DNA of 64,000 bases. Source: Ligustrum vulgare. Its lineage: Eukaryota > Streptophyta > Magnoliopsida > Lamiales > Oleaceae. The stretch is from contig OY743186.1 of the NCBI GenBank assembly GCA_963555705.1, positions 38,551,241 to 38,615,240 of the forward strand, given 5' to 3'. The position numbers and the translations under genes were made by a program. Positions 22,452-32,616 of the stretch are shown here, in pieces; positions within the stretch are counted from its first letter, which is position 1, and every line of letters begins with the position of its first letter. The notes beneath the pieces were generated by a model. That model searched no databases. It saw nothing but the letters and a program-made list of their open reading frames with translations, and was not told the origin of the DNA.

Positions 22452-23736
22452 TAGGAATGGCAATGGGTGGGAATGCATTTCTCCATTCCCCCCTCATTAA
22501 TGATTTATCATCCCCATCCCCGCCCCGTCTCCATTTAATCGGGTATGGGGCGGTGCAGGGGGGATGAGAAAATCCCCGTTTATATCTCTATTTGTTTTTT
22601 TTTTTTTTAAGTTTTAAAATAATTTCATGCAGATAACATAAGGAAACATGCATGAACAACTCTAACATTTTCTAAATCTAATAATCTTTACACATTATTT
22701 GGACATTAATCGAATATATGTTCATCTTTGTTTGTGTCTTTATTTAATATTTGATTAGATGAGAAAATACAACTCGATAAGCTTAATAACTAATAATCAG
22801 TAACTTTTTCAAAATAAGTATTTAGAATTTATGATTTGATAAGTAATAAATTTTTAGTACATAAAATTTTGACATCATATGACTTTTGTATTAGGAACGG
22901 CAATAGGGCAGGTTTTGGGGCGGGGATGCCTTTCCCTGTCCCCGCCCCGTTAGTGATTTACCATCCCCATCCCCGCCCCTCCCCATTTTATCAGGAACGG
23001 GGCGGGTCGGGGATGGGGACGGGGCGGGGCGGGAATGGAAAAATCCCCGTTTACATCCCCATTTCTTTTTAAGTTTTAAAATAATTTTATGCAGACAATA
23101 TAATAAAACATGCATGGGATAACCCTAACATTTTCTAAATTCAATAATCTTTACACATTATTTGGACATTCATCTAAATATATATTTTGTTTCGTTATTT
23201 TATATTTGATTAAATAAGAAAATACAACTCTATAAGGTTAATAATTAATAATCAGTAACTTGCTCAAAATAAGCATTTAAAATTTATAACTTGATAAGTA
23301 ATAAATTTTTGGCGCAAAAAACTTGATATCATAGGACTTTTGTACAGATAATATAAGACTATTTTTTTTTGACTTTTTAAATTTTAAAGGAACTTGTTAA
23401 TTGGGGATGGGGATCAGGTACGGGGCGGAGATGGGGATAAGACGGTCATCCTCGTCCCCGCCCCATCCCCGTCTTTGTCGGGGATTCCATGTCCCGTTCG
23501 GGGCGGGTCCCCGTAGGTTTCGGGTATTCCCCACCCCGTTGCCATCCCTATTTTGTACAGATAATATAGTACTTTTTTTTCTTTCTAAATTTTAATGCAA
23601 CTTGTTAATTGGGGATGAGGATCGGGGATGCTTTTTCATCCTCATCCCTGTCTTTATTGGGGATTCCTCGTCCTGTTTGGGGCGGGTCCTCATCGGGTTC
23701 GGGTATTCCCCGTCCCATTGACTGCTTGACATCCCT
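22452..23736. mobile_element. Mutator-like MITE (TAGGAATGGCAA ends), outer copy
   Basis: The left end TAGGAATGGCAATGGGTGGG and right end GACATCCCT (inverted relative) are flanked by near-identical 9-bp sequences CTTTATCCC (22443-22451) and ATTTATCCC (23737-23745), which fits Mutator-like insertion. The interior carries GGGGCGGGG/CCCCGCCCC-rich ends and an AT-rich centre. It is split at 22891/23550 by a second member of the same family and has no coding capacity. Confidence 0.85.
22892..23549. mobile_element. Mutator-like MITE, inner copy inserted in its own family
   Basis: The left end TAGGAACGGCAATAGGGC and right end CGTTGCCATCCCT are inverted relatives. The flanks CTTTTGTAT (22883-22891) and ATTTTGTAC (23550-23558) agree at 7 of 9 bases. 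The sequence after the inner copy resumes the outer copy exactly where it stopped, judged against the intact inner copy. Confidence 0.87.
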
Positions 23737-23745
23737 ATTTATCCC

Positions 23746-24485
23746 TTATTTTGTGTTTTAAGTGGACCCACTTCGTTTCCTATAAATTGAAAATACAATA
23801 TCTAAGTAGTTGGGGTGCATTGTACCAAGATATATTAAATAAGAGAATACGTGGAAATGAAAAATTTAATACATTCTCAATATGAAAACAAAACTATCTT
23901 TTTTGAACAGATAAAAATAGTATACAGGACTATCTTTTTGAGACGAAGAGCGTATCAATAAAGTGGTAATAAGAGTCAACTTAGTCAATCCGATGAATTA
24001 AATAGCGTTAATCGGTTCAATAATGAGAAAAGCAATCGCCTTCTCGGACCGACAGGCAAAAACTACAACACATGATAACAAATAACAGTTTTAGCGTATT
24101 TCCAAATTAATCACTTACTTGAGTTGAGCTTTATTTACTATTCAGTTGATTAACAAAGCACAAATTTTTCGTGTTTTGTTTTTTTGGTTTTTTTATTTTA
24201 TTTTATTTTTTGGAATATTATTTCAAATGTTGCGTTTGTTTGTTTGTTTTTTTTTTTTTTTTTTTTTTTTGACGAGAAATGTTGCGTTAGTTTTGTTTTG
24301 TTTTCATTTTCGGCACTTTTTTTTAACGCAAATTAAGTTTTCTTATTATAATGTATACTTGTTCAAAATTAATTTAATTTTTATTTATCAAGTAAATTAG
24401 TCTTAATATAGAATAGTCTAAATAATTAAAAAAATAAGAAGAAAATATTTTCCAACTTTCAATGTAAAACACTTTTGTAGTTAAT
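23746..24485. other. AT-rich spacer, no gene seen
   Basis: A poly-T run lies at 24248-24270. The open frame 24146-24400 is a by-product of T-rich sequence (Phe/Leu-rich) and is not a credible gene. Confidence 0.4.
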
Positions 24486-24636
24486 GGCTCTGTTTGTTAA
24501 AAATTTTGTGTTTAAAAACATATTTTTTAGATAAAATGCGTGGTTAAAAAATTGAGAAATAAAATATGTGTAATTAAAAAGTGATTTAGAAAATTGTGTT
24601 TTAAAAACCATGTTTTAAAACATCAAACAAAGGCCG
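24486..24636. repeat. MITE, family A
   Basis: GGCTCTGTTTGTTAAAAATT at the left is inverted at the right as CATCAAACAAAGGCC. Inner words are GTGGTTAAAAAATTGAGA and AATTAAAAAGTGATTT. Confidence 0.7.
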
Positions 24637-24774
24637 AATTTCTTTTAAGAAAATAAAAATATTATTAACAAGTTAAATTTTAGGGAATTGATTTTGACAA
24701 ATTTGAGTTATTTTAATCACATTTTTCATAAAGTTGAACTTGATAATAATATTGTTAATTCCTGAAAAAAAAAA

Positions 24775-24920
24775 CTCCGTTTGGTAACATTGTTTAGTTT
24801 ATAAATTGGTTTATTTGTGATTTTGAAGTAAAAAATAGTGATTAAAAATTATAGAGAGAAAATGTGTGGTTAAAAAGTGGTTTGAGGAATTATGTGATAT
24901 AATTTACCAAACACATGCTA
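24775..24920. repeat. MITE, family A
   Basis: CTCCGTTTGGTAACATTG begins the copy and ATAATTTACCAAACAC closes it. The inner GTTTATAAATTGGTTTATT and GTGGTTAAAAAGTGGTTTGA match other copies closely. Confidence 0.75.
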
Positions 24921-25004
24921 AGTCAATTAACAATGTGTTTTACCTTGGAGGTTGGAAAAAAATTTCCCCATATTTGGAGAGAATACCAATTCCTTGAAAA
25001 CTTG

Positions 25005-25126
25005 GTAAAGTTGATGAGATGTGTTGTTGAAAAGTTGTGGATCCCGTAAAATGTATAATTAAAATTAATTGCTGATTTTAACTTGAAATAAAATTAGATT
25101 TTAATCATAACTGAATAGGGGCTTAG
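25005..25126. repeat. MITE, family C
   Basis: It contains GTTGATGAGATGTGTTGTTG, AAAAGTTGTGGATCCCGT and AATAGGGGCTTA, matching the copy at 15961-16134. Confidence 0.55.
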
Positions 25127-25420
25127 AATCATTTTCGTAACAAATAAATAGAAGTTTTTCTTTTCTTTTATTTTTTTATTTTTTTGCAAGATGATTATTT
25201 AAACTATTCTATATTAAGATCAATTTACTTAATAAATAAAAAAATAATTTAATTTTGAACAATTATACATTAATAAAAAAAATTAAAATGCTTCAAAAAA
25301 ATGAAGTGTCGAAAATTAAAATAAAACTAATGCAAAATTTAAAACAATATTCCCCCAAAAAATTAAGAAAAGGACGTATGCTCCAAAAAAAACCAAACTC
25401 AATTTTTGAATAAAGTGGGC
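25127..25420. other. Spacer, no gene seen
   Basis: AT-rich sequence with no recognisable features except the 9-bp flank of the next element. Confidence 0.3.
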
Positions 25421-25950
25421 TAGGGATGGCAATGGGGCGGGTCAGGGCCGCCCCGCCCCGGACCCGAAAACACCCAGCCCCGCCCCGCAACTTGAGAAGT
25501 TGCGGGTCGGGGCGGGGCGGGGCGACCTCCCGGCCCGCTAAGGACCCGAAATATATATATATATATATATATATTTTAATAAATAAATTGGTAATGAAAT
25601 TTTACGTGAAAAATTTAGGCGTTGAATTAGTTAGAGTTTTTAAGTTTGAACTTTAAAAATAATATGTATATACTTGAAGAAAAAAATCAATAAACAATAT
25701 AATGATATAGTTGTTGTATATTCTCATATCCCTAAATTCCACCAATGTTCAATTCTTCTGAACTTCATCAAATTTATTTTAGTTTCACATTTCATTATTT
25801 AAAAAAAAAAAATTATTTTTACCGGGTCACGGGGCGGAAGGCGGGTCCGCCCCGAACCACGCCCCGAAACCCGTCGCGGGGCGGAAAACCCGCCCCGCGA
25901 ACCCGACGGAACGAGTCATTTTGGGTCCTTCGAATTTTTTTGCCATCCCT
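25421..25950. mobile_element. Mutator-like MITE, 530 bp, with 9-bp target duplication
   Basis: TAGGGATGGCAATGGGGCGG opens and TTTTTTTGCCATCCCT closes the element. The flanks AAAGTGGGC (25412-25420) and AAAGTGGAC (25951-25959) match at 8 of 9. Both ends carry GGGGCGGGGC/CCGCCCCG blocks, and the centre is AT-rich with an (AT)n run at 25551-25573. Its interior differs from the MITEs at 22452-23736, so it is a separate family with the same type of end. Confidence 0.9.
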
Positions 25951-26080
25951 AAAGTGGACCCTTTGCATATGCTTTTTATTGGAGGGTTATGTTCACCCCC
26001 TCAAAAGGGGTGAACAAAATTGCCCTCTCCAAAGCAACCAATCAAGAAAAATGACGTAATGGTTAAGGACCTAGGCTTAA

Positions 26081-26279
26081 GAACAATATTAGTGTTGGGG
26101 GAAAATGTAGGGATAAAAAACTAGGAAGGAAATGGTGGGGGAATAATGTAAAAGAAGGGCATTTTTCCCTCCAAAAATAGGTTTTTTTTTCCCCACATAT
26201 CTCGTCACACTATTTGATGTTGGGAAACATGGGGAATAAATCCATATTTGAGTTTTTTCCCCCAACACTACATATGCTC
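26081..26279. mobile_element. Tourist-like MITE, 199 bp, TAA target duplication
   Basis: The left GAACAATATTAGTGTTGGGG and right CCCCCAACACTACATATGCTC are inverted relatives. The flanks are TAA (26078-26080) and TAA (26280-26282), as expected for PIF/Harbinger-type insertion. No coding capacity. Confidence 0.82.
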
Positions 26280-26282
26280 TAA

Positions 26283-26716
26283 GATCTAAGCGTCATCGTG
26301 ATCCCTTAATAGAGATGGCAAAAAAATTCGATCCAATTCAATAGGACGAAAAAATTCGTCCCAAGAGTCAGTCGGGCAGGGTATAGCGACCCGAGCGAAT
26401 TGCGGGGCATGTTTTAATCCCCCAACCTCAAATTAGTATTTAAAATAATATAAAAAGGAAAAAAAAAAGGCAGAAAAAAAATAAATGGGACGATAGAGTT
26501 AACTCGTCTCGAACTCGAAATTCGCGAGGAAGACATGGATCGGGGGACTTGACTCGAAAAAGCTATTCGTTCTAACACGTGGTATCGCACAGTCCTAGGT
26601 CAGACATAAACTTGACGTGACTAGGACATCATTCTTGAATCCATCAAGCTATTTAAACTTTAAAGGGCACTAGAAGAACTGAAGAAGCCTCTAAAACATT
26701 TTTATTCAATTAAAAG
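26283..26716. other. Spacer with possible truncated MITE
   Basis: GAGATGGCAAAAAAATTCGA at about 26311 resembles a Mutator-like MITE left end, followed by TCG/CGA-rich sequence to about 26560. No matching right end was found, so it stays unassigned. Confidence 0.35.
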
Positions 26717-26888
26717 TTAGCCTATGTTTGACAGTTCATTATAATTACTAATTATAATTTACATAATTTTTTAAATTATTTTTTAATCATATATTTTTTT
26801 TTTCTTCAATTTTCGATCATAAAATTTACCTCAAAATTTGAAATAAATGACGACGGCTCATTATAATGAACCGACGAACAGAGGCTAA
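26717..26888. repeat. MITE, family A, with long clear inverted ends
   Basis: TTAGCCTATGTTTGACAGTT and CATTATAA on the left are mirrored by TTATAATG, AACCGACGAACAGAGGCTAA on the right. Inner ATTATTTTTTAATCATATA and TTTACCTCAAAATT are family words. Confidence 0.78.
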
Positions 26889-26983
26889 ATAACTATTGAT
26901 CATAAAAAAAGTCACGTCATTTCCTGCCGTCAACAATGTCAGCAATTCACATTGAGTCACTCACTACTTGTAGAAGTGTAACT

Positions 26984-27151
26984 AAGCCTGTTTGCCAAAA
27001 TTGTTAAAAACGTGTTTTTAAACAATATAACTTTTCAAATCATTTTATAATAATACATATTTTCTCTCTTTACTTTTTAATTATATGTTTTATCTCAAAA
27101 ACATAAAAAAAAAAAAATTAAATATAAAATTTTTAACAAACAGAGTCTAAA
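26984..27151. repeat. MITE, family A
   Basis: TAAGCCTGTTTGCCAAAA on the left and TTTTTAACAAACAGAGTCTA on the right are inverted. TTTTTAATTATATGTTTTAT lies inside. Confidence 0.75.
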
Positions 27152-27253
27152 GTGTTCATTGATTTTTGAAGTCAAGAATCTATACGTAAATATTGGTAAA
27201 ATATTAGGCCCTACTTAGTTGACCAGGAGTGTCTCTTGAACTAGAACCATGAG

Positions 27254-27412
27254 TCTCCGTTTGATAACATTGTTTGGTTTATAAACTTGTTTAATTCTGA
27301 GGTAAAAGGTAATGATTGAAAATTAGAGAGAGCAAATATGTGTAATTAAAATGTGATTTGAGAAATTGTATTGTCATAAACAAAAAAGTTTCTTTTACCA
27401 AACTATCCTCTT
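27254..27412. repeat. MITE, family A
   Basis: CTCCGTTTGATAACATTG starts and TTTTACCAAAC ends the copy, with GTTTATAAACTTGTTTAATT and AATTAAAATGTGATTTGAGA inside. Confidence 0.72.
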
Positions 27413-28285
27413 GTTTGGTGATTAGTCTTGCCCTCTTACTCCCTCATATCAGTTAGACAGTGAAACCTCTATTATAACCGGTTGTAGAAGATTTCTCAAA
27501 CCTCTATAATAATGAAGTGGCAGGCCCACTAAGCAATGAAACTCATCCACAACCTATGTTTTCCAAATTACTACTCCTAACCAGACACAAAAGCGTTATA
27601 AAAGGATATTTACATTAACGGAAATCAAATGTATTGTCACTGTGAACTGAAAATACATTTGATATTTTTTGATGAAAAAAACATGAAGATTGTTCTATTT
27701 AAGCTAAAAAACACTTCAACTTGTATCACCTCAAAATGTCAAATGCACTATAGGAAGCATAACCTGCGATTTACATCTTTCACCAAGACCCATGGAGTCT
27801 CTAAGGTTGGGGTTCAACCTTTTTTTAAAAAAGGTCAAATAAAGTCATGCAAATCCAACCCCCCCCCCCCCCCCTTTTTCCAATTAGTTCACCCTCCAAG
27901 TAAATTGTAATACAGCCACATCCTACGAATACTTGAAGTAGATAAATGATTCTCCTCCCGTGAACTTCCCTTTACATTGTGCAGACGTGACTCCCGAAGG
28001 AGGGACAAGTCACAACATAACCTTATTTCTACTTAAGCACTTATATTCCATCGTTTACCAATATGCTTGTGTTTATCAAATTGAAACATTTTCTTCTAAT
28101 TCACTCAAATTCTACTTAATTTCACATTTTTTACAATAACAGTAGATTATTGACTCTTCAATTTAAAAGAAACTTTTCCCTTGCACGTCTTGATTTTCTA
28201 TTAATTTTTATTATACCTTTTCATTTACAAACTTGCAACTTTTTACTGCCCAAAAAATAAAAATAAAAATATTAATATTAATATG
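27413..28285. other. Spacer and 3' flank of the minus-strand gene
   Basis: A run of about 20 C lies at 27859-27876. The open frame 27629-27910 spans that run and has no recognisable motif. The last 80 bases before the gene stop codon contain A/T-rich sequence that could supply its polyadenylation signals. Confidence 0.4.
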
Positions 28286-29119
28286 TCAACTTGACCTGGG
28301 TTTAGTAAGAACAGTACTGTGTGTGGCCCGTGGCCTGGCCTTGGGGCTTGATTTGCTGCTTTTGTTTTGTTGGGACAATTCTGTCCATGGATCGACAATT
28401 GAGTCCCTATACTTGAAGGGCAGCGCCTGAGTCCTCCCCCGATTCGACCGCACCACCGGCGGCACCACAATCTCCGCTTCTACCATCTTAACAATATCAT
28501 TGCGGTCCACTATTACAGCCGCCGCCGCAGCATTTTCACTTTGGTTCCTACTCCTTTGTTGTCTCCACTCTATTTCTAACTCACTACCGAGTTCCAGTTC
28601 TCCACTCGTTCTCCATCTCTTAGTCTGTGTCCAAGTTAGAACTTCCCGTCCATCTTCCTCAGGATCTTCTTCTAACTTTCTGGAATAAATCTCCGTCACT
28701 TTAAGAAGCGCTGTCCATCTAGGATTCTTCTTTGCCCGGTACTTTTCATCAATTACACTGGTTTCTACTTCTGAGCAGTCTTGTATTTGTATCTCATTAT
28801 TTCCCACTGAAACTTCTTGAGATTCATTATTATTCAGATCACATGCAGTAACGGAGCTCAATTTCTTTGACTTAATTACAGAAGAAACGGTTGCACCGCC
28901 ACCGATGTTGACCGGTGGAGAGTCGCAATCATTATCTTGAGTAAAACTTTTATTCAAGTCAATACCCAATAATACTTTATTCTTCGTCTGCTCTTCATTA
29001 AGGGCGGGTGACAGTGTCACTTGTTCTTCTTCTTGGTGGTTGTGGGAAGTCTGGCTAGGCGGCGGCGGCGGCGGCGGACGAACGGTGGAAATGGTGCGAA
29101 GAATCCGTTGAAGTGACAT
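28286..29119 (-). CDS. Plant protein of unknown function, paralogue of the gene at 19116-19850
   Basis: An intronless frame of 277 codons starting at 29119. An in-frame TAG four codons upstream fixes this ATG as the first one available. The N-terminus MSLQRILRTISTVRPP matches the paralogue and runs into a Pro run (eight Pro with Ser/Thr near residues 15-23). GIDLNKS is a DLN word like that in the paralogue. Residues about 130-155 (NPRWTALLKVTEIYSRKLEE) have no clear partner in the other gene. The C-terminal block RSNRGRTQALPFKYRDSI (about 224-241) is the strongly shared motif, followed by a Ser/Lys/Arg-rich tail. High charge, low complexity and basic patches suggest a nuclear protein, by inference only. 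No enzyme or named domain is recognised. A TATA box and a CT-rich leader lie at suitable distances upstream. Confidence 0.78.
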   Translation of the reverse strand: MSLQRILRTISTVRPPPPPPPSQTSHNHQEEEQVTLSPALNEEQTKNKVLLGIDLNKSFTQDNDCDSPPVNIGGGATVSSVIKSKKLSSVTACDLNNNESQEVSVGNNEIQIQDCSEVETSVIDEKYRAKKNPRWTALLKVTEIYSRKLEEDPEEDGREVLTWTQTKRWRTSGELELGSELEIEWRQQRSRNQSENAAAAAVIVDRNDIVKMVEAEIVVPPVVRSNRGRTQALPFKYRDSIVDPWTELSQQNKSSKSSPKARPRATHSTVLTKPRSS

Positions 29120-29189
29120 TTGGCCCTTGGACTATCCGTCAACCCTTGTGTTGCTTTCAAGTCTATTCCTAAAATTGTTGTCTTTTTTT

Positions 29190-29198
29190 TTACGCCAT
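29190..29198 (-). promoter_or_regulatory. Two-codon upstream ORF (Met-Ala-stop) in the 5' leader
   Basis: ATGGCGTAA on the minus strand lies about 70 bases before the start codon of the gene at 29119. If the transcript starts downstream of the TATA box near 29321, it is within the leader and could dampen translation. Its function is inferred from position only. Confidence 0.35.
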
Positions 29199-29274
29199 TG
29201 ATAATAATCGAAATCTCTGATTCTTTTTCCTTCTTGTCACCTAATTCTTCAAATTTCTTGTATTTCTCCAAACT

Positions 29275-29294
29275 GAGAGAGAGAGAGAGAGAGT
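29275..29294 (-). repeat. CT microsatellite in the 5' leader
   Basis: The plus strand has (GA)n and the minus strand (CT)n. CT runs just downstream of transcription starts are common in plant genes. Confidence 0.7.
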
Positions 29295-29320
29295 AATGAG
29301 ACGATGAAGATGCGCACACC

Positions 29321-29326
29321 TATATA
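29321..29326 (-). promoter_or_regulatory. TATA box of the minus-strand gene
   Basis: The minus strand reads GGTATATAGGTGTG, about 200 bases upstream of the ATG at 29119 and just before the CT-rich leader. It is the only clean TATA word in this interval. Confidence 0.55.
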
Positions 29327-29593
29327 CCGTAGAGTACATTTTTATTTTTATTTTTTCTGCATGCTTTGAAATGAATGACGTGGCGACTGAAGAGTAATGA
29401 GATCCAACGTGGAAGTCTACCATTCGGCAGGAAATTCTGAGTAAAGACAAAGCAATGTAAGTGACCGTAATCTCATAATTCGACCGTCGGCATTTTCTCG
29501 TGATCCATGAAATCACGTCGGATTGTACCCACTCTATATCTTTAGAATAATAACTAATATTTTCATTCGTACCATGCACAAAAATATATTTGT

Positions 29594-30244
29594 TGTTACT
29601 TTTTCAGGTTCAGAATCAACATACAAATTACTACAAAGTCAATATAAAAGCTCAAAAACTTTATTAATCTAAAGCGAAAGATACAAGTATCAAATGATTT
29701 ATACAGATCAAGAAAGAATTTCTCAGAAACATAAATCTCGCACAAAATATATCACAAAGACCACGAAGTTTACAGATTATCCTTGTAGATAAACCACAAA
29801 GGAAAGAACTCTGATTATTCACACAAAATCAGAATCAGAGTATAAACCACAAAGATTAGTACGAGAAATGAGATTTTTCTCTCAAACCACGAAGAAGAAG
29901 AAGTAGAATCGCTTAAGAGAGAGATAGAGCAGAGAAATCGTCTGGAAGAAGTGTCAATAATGAGAGTTGAGGGGTCAGACTTAACTCTTTGATGGACGGC
30001 CAAGATCAATCTTGAAGATCCAATGGCTGAGGTAGAACCGGCAGTTCGATGGTTGGGAAAACTGAATCTTGGGCCGGGTAATTGGGTCTTCTACATGGGC
30101 TGTGCATTCAATTGGGCTTCAAACCATCAGGCTTCAGCTTGGGCTTTGTATTAAATTTAACAATTTTCAATTTTTGGACTTCTCTATCCGGATGGGCTTC
30201 TGCATTTTTGGGCTGGACCAAAATCTGATCCAATTGTTCTTACA
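29594..30244 (-). mobile_element. Solo LTR, 651 bp, TTTGT target duplication
   Basis: On the minus strand it starts TGTAAGAACAATTGGATCAG and ends CTGAAAAAGTAACA. The perfect 5-bp flanks TTTGT occur at 29589-29593 and 30245-30249. The interior has the look of a copia-type LTR on the minus strand: a leader-like stretch rich in CTCTCTCTTAAGCG, then repeated TTTGTGG words and AATAAAG near the end. No internal domain accompanies it, so it arose by LTR-LTR recombination. It sits about 475 bp upstream of the start codon at 29119 and points toward that gene. Confidence 0.88.
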
Positions 30245-30249
30245 TTTGT

Positions 30250-30683
30250 AATAGTAATTTCGATCAAAATTTATGAAAATTTGTTAATTATATCAAATAA
30301 AATCATAGTACAATATATAACATTTTAATGCAAAATATTATCGAATTCAAAACTTCAAAAAAGACAAAACTAATTAAAATAGGAAATGCAATATGTACAA
30401 AACTAATCAATATTAGGAAATCCTCATTTTTATAAAAATAATTTTTTTCCTTACAAAAAATTATTTTTATTTATTATTTATTTTTTTGTTGGACTTTCTT
30501 CTTCTAAATAAGTTATTTTTATCTTATTTTTTATATGTTAAATTATTTTATTTTGAAATATAATATAATAATATAAATAAAATTAGCAACCATAAATCTA
30601 TATTTGTTATGAATTGATAATTTTGAAATTAAAGAATATCATTGTTATATTTTTTGTGTATTTAATTTTATCACCAAAAAGAG
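30250..30683. other. AT-rich spacer, no gene seen
   Basis: No coding or element signal found. Confidence 0.4.
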
Positions 30684-30686
30684 TAA

Positions 30687-31236
30687 GAGCAACTCCAATC
30701 GTGGTGTAATTTACACACTATAAAAATCATTTTTTACATCTTAATATACGTCTTGATAGATCTATATTAAAGTTTTGCTCCAACGGTGAGATGCAAATTA
30801 TAAGATTTAAAATTAATTTTTGCGCTAATAAATTTTATGTTAATCGATTTTTATTTTATTTTATTTGTGCATATATAAATATTACGAACAAATCGACCTA
30901 AAAATTCGAAATTTGGACAAGAAAATAAAAATATTAGAAAATTAAAAATGTGCAAATTAATATAAAAATTCAAATTGTAATGTAAATTAATATAATAAAT
31001 TTAAATTATATATCTCACATCAAAATTTTATGGATTAATAGCTAAATTTAGGTGAATTTTGTTCTATGTGGATTTGTAAAACAAGATGTAATTGTGGATT
31101 TTATTTTTTTTTTGAAATCTTTGGTCGGAAATCTAATTTACATCACATTTCCACCCCGTCATTGGAGACTATTATGGCGAATTTGGGAATGTAAATCACT
31201 AATTGAAGTTATTTCACACCACTATTGGAATTGCTC
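30687..31236. mobile_element. Tourist-like element, 550 bp, TAA target duplication
   Basis: GAGCAACTCCAATCGTGGTG and CACCACTATTGGAATTGCTC are inverted ends. The flanks are TAA at 30684-30686 and 31237-31239. The interior is AT-rich with no transposase. A similar end fragment occurs near 3350-3385. Confidence 0.88.
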
Positions 31237-31237
31237 T

Positions 31238-31417
31238 AAGCTATTGTTTGGTTTACATTGAAAATTTTTCTTTTTTCTACAATACTCAATCTCAACCATC
31301 TATTAAAAGTGAAGTCTACAATATTTGACTTTTCAATCAAATTTCAACTATCTGTTCTTCAAAAAGTCACTATTCATTAAAAAAACTATTTTTAAACAAT
31401 ACCAAACACATTCTAAA
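31238..31417. repeat. MITE, family B
   Basis: AAGCTATTGTTTGGTTTACA on the left and AACAATACCAAACACATT on the right are inverted. Inner CTACAATACTCAATCTCAAC and TTTGACTTTTCAATCAAAT match the other two copies. It abuts the Tourist-like element directly. Confidence 0.78.
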
Positions 31418-31998
31418 TGTTGTTTTATTTCTAGAATGACTTATTTTCTTAGAAAATTTTGTGATGTTTGAAATAATTATTAATTTTTTAATTAAAATCG
31501 GTTCTACCTGATTCAACCTTCGATCTTTAACATGTTGCCTTTTTCGGATTAGACCAATTTTATGTTTTTTGAATACTAAGTATTATATAACTTAAATAAT
31601 ATAATTTAAAATGAATGAGTTATTAAGGAAAAGTAAGAAATATATAATAAATTTTTACATTTGATCTTTGTGATGTTTTTACGGACAAATTGCTTATAGT
31701 TTGCTCTCACTTGTAACTTTGTATTAACTTCTCGTTGAGATCTTCAAAATGACACCTATATTACATATATATTTCTCGACTTTAAAATAATGAAATAATT
31801 ACCAAAATAATTATTATTATTATTAAACTTCTCGTTGCTATCTTGTATTAAACTTCTCATTGTTATCTTCGATTTGACATCCATATTATATAATTTTTCA
31901 ACTTCAAAATAATACAATAAAAAGTCATTTTGGTAAGGAAAATGATTCTATAATTAAAATAAATATTAATGACAAATGTATCATAATAATTGCTAAAA

Positions 31999-32075
<77 letters not shown>

Positions 32076-32463
32076 TTGCATAGATTTCCAGATTTAGAAA
32101 ATTATTTTGAGAGGAAAAATATGTGTGTGTTATTTTTGGCATGTGCTTTGTTTTATATGGAATGAATATAGATATATATTGATATAGATATAGATTTCTT
32201 TCCATGATTATATGAAATTGAATGAAAAAATGTTGCGTATACAATCAAATCAAATAAAAAAAAAATAGTACAAATAATATTTATTATAAAATTTTATCGA
32301 ATTTGAAACTTTAAAAAAGACAACACTAATCAAATTAGAAAAAGAAACAATATTCCAATGTATCACGCATTTTAAAAATAGTTAATAATAATAATAAACA
32401 CATATTTCAGAAATATATAATTTATAATATTATTAAGGATAATAAATTATTTAATTGTTAATG
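31418..32463. other. AT-rich intergenic with (ATT)n microsatellite
   Basis: A pure TTA run of about 24 units lies at 32002-32075; the Asn-repeat open frame there is an artefact of it. Two related TTATTATTATTA-flanked segments (31800-31830 and 31990-32000) and repeated CTTCTCGTTG words near 31730 and 31830 suggest a small local duplication. Confidence 0.6.
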
Positions 32464-32616
32464 ATCTGTTTGTTAACATTATTTGGTTTATAAATTGATT
32501 TATTTATGACTTTGAGATAAAAAATAGTTGTTGAAAATTGGAGAGAAAAAAGTGTATGATTAAAAAACAGTTCAGGAAATCCTGTGGTTTAGAAAATGAT
32601 TTATAAATCATTTTTG
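32464..32616. repeat. MITE, family A
   Basis: TCTGTTTGTTAACATTATTT at the left. The inner TTTATAAATTGATTTATTTA and AATGATTTATAAATCATTTT near the right end follow the family pattern. Confidence 0.65.

Noticed and set aside
31863..32081. Poly-Asn frame
   Set aside because: Direct translation of the (ATT)n microsatellite.
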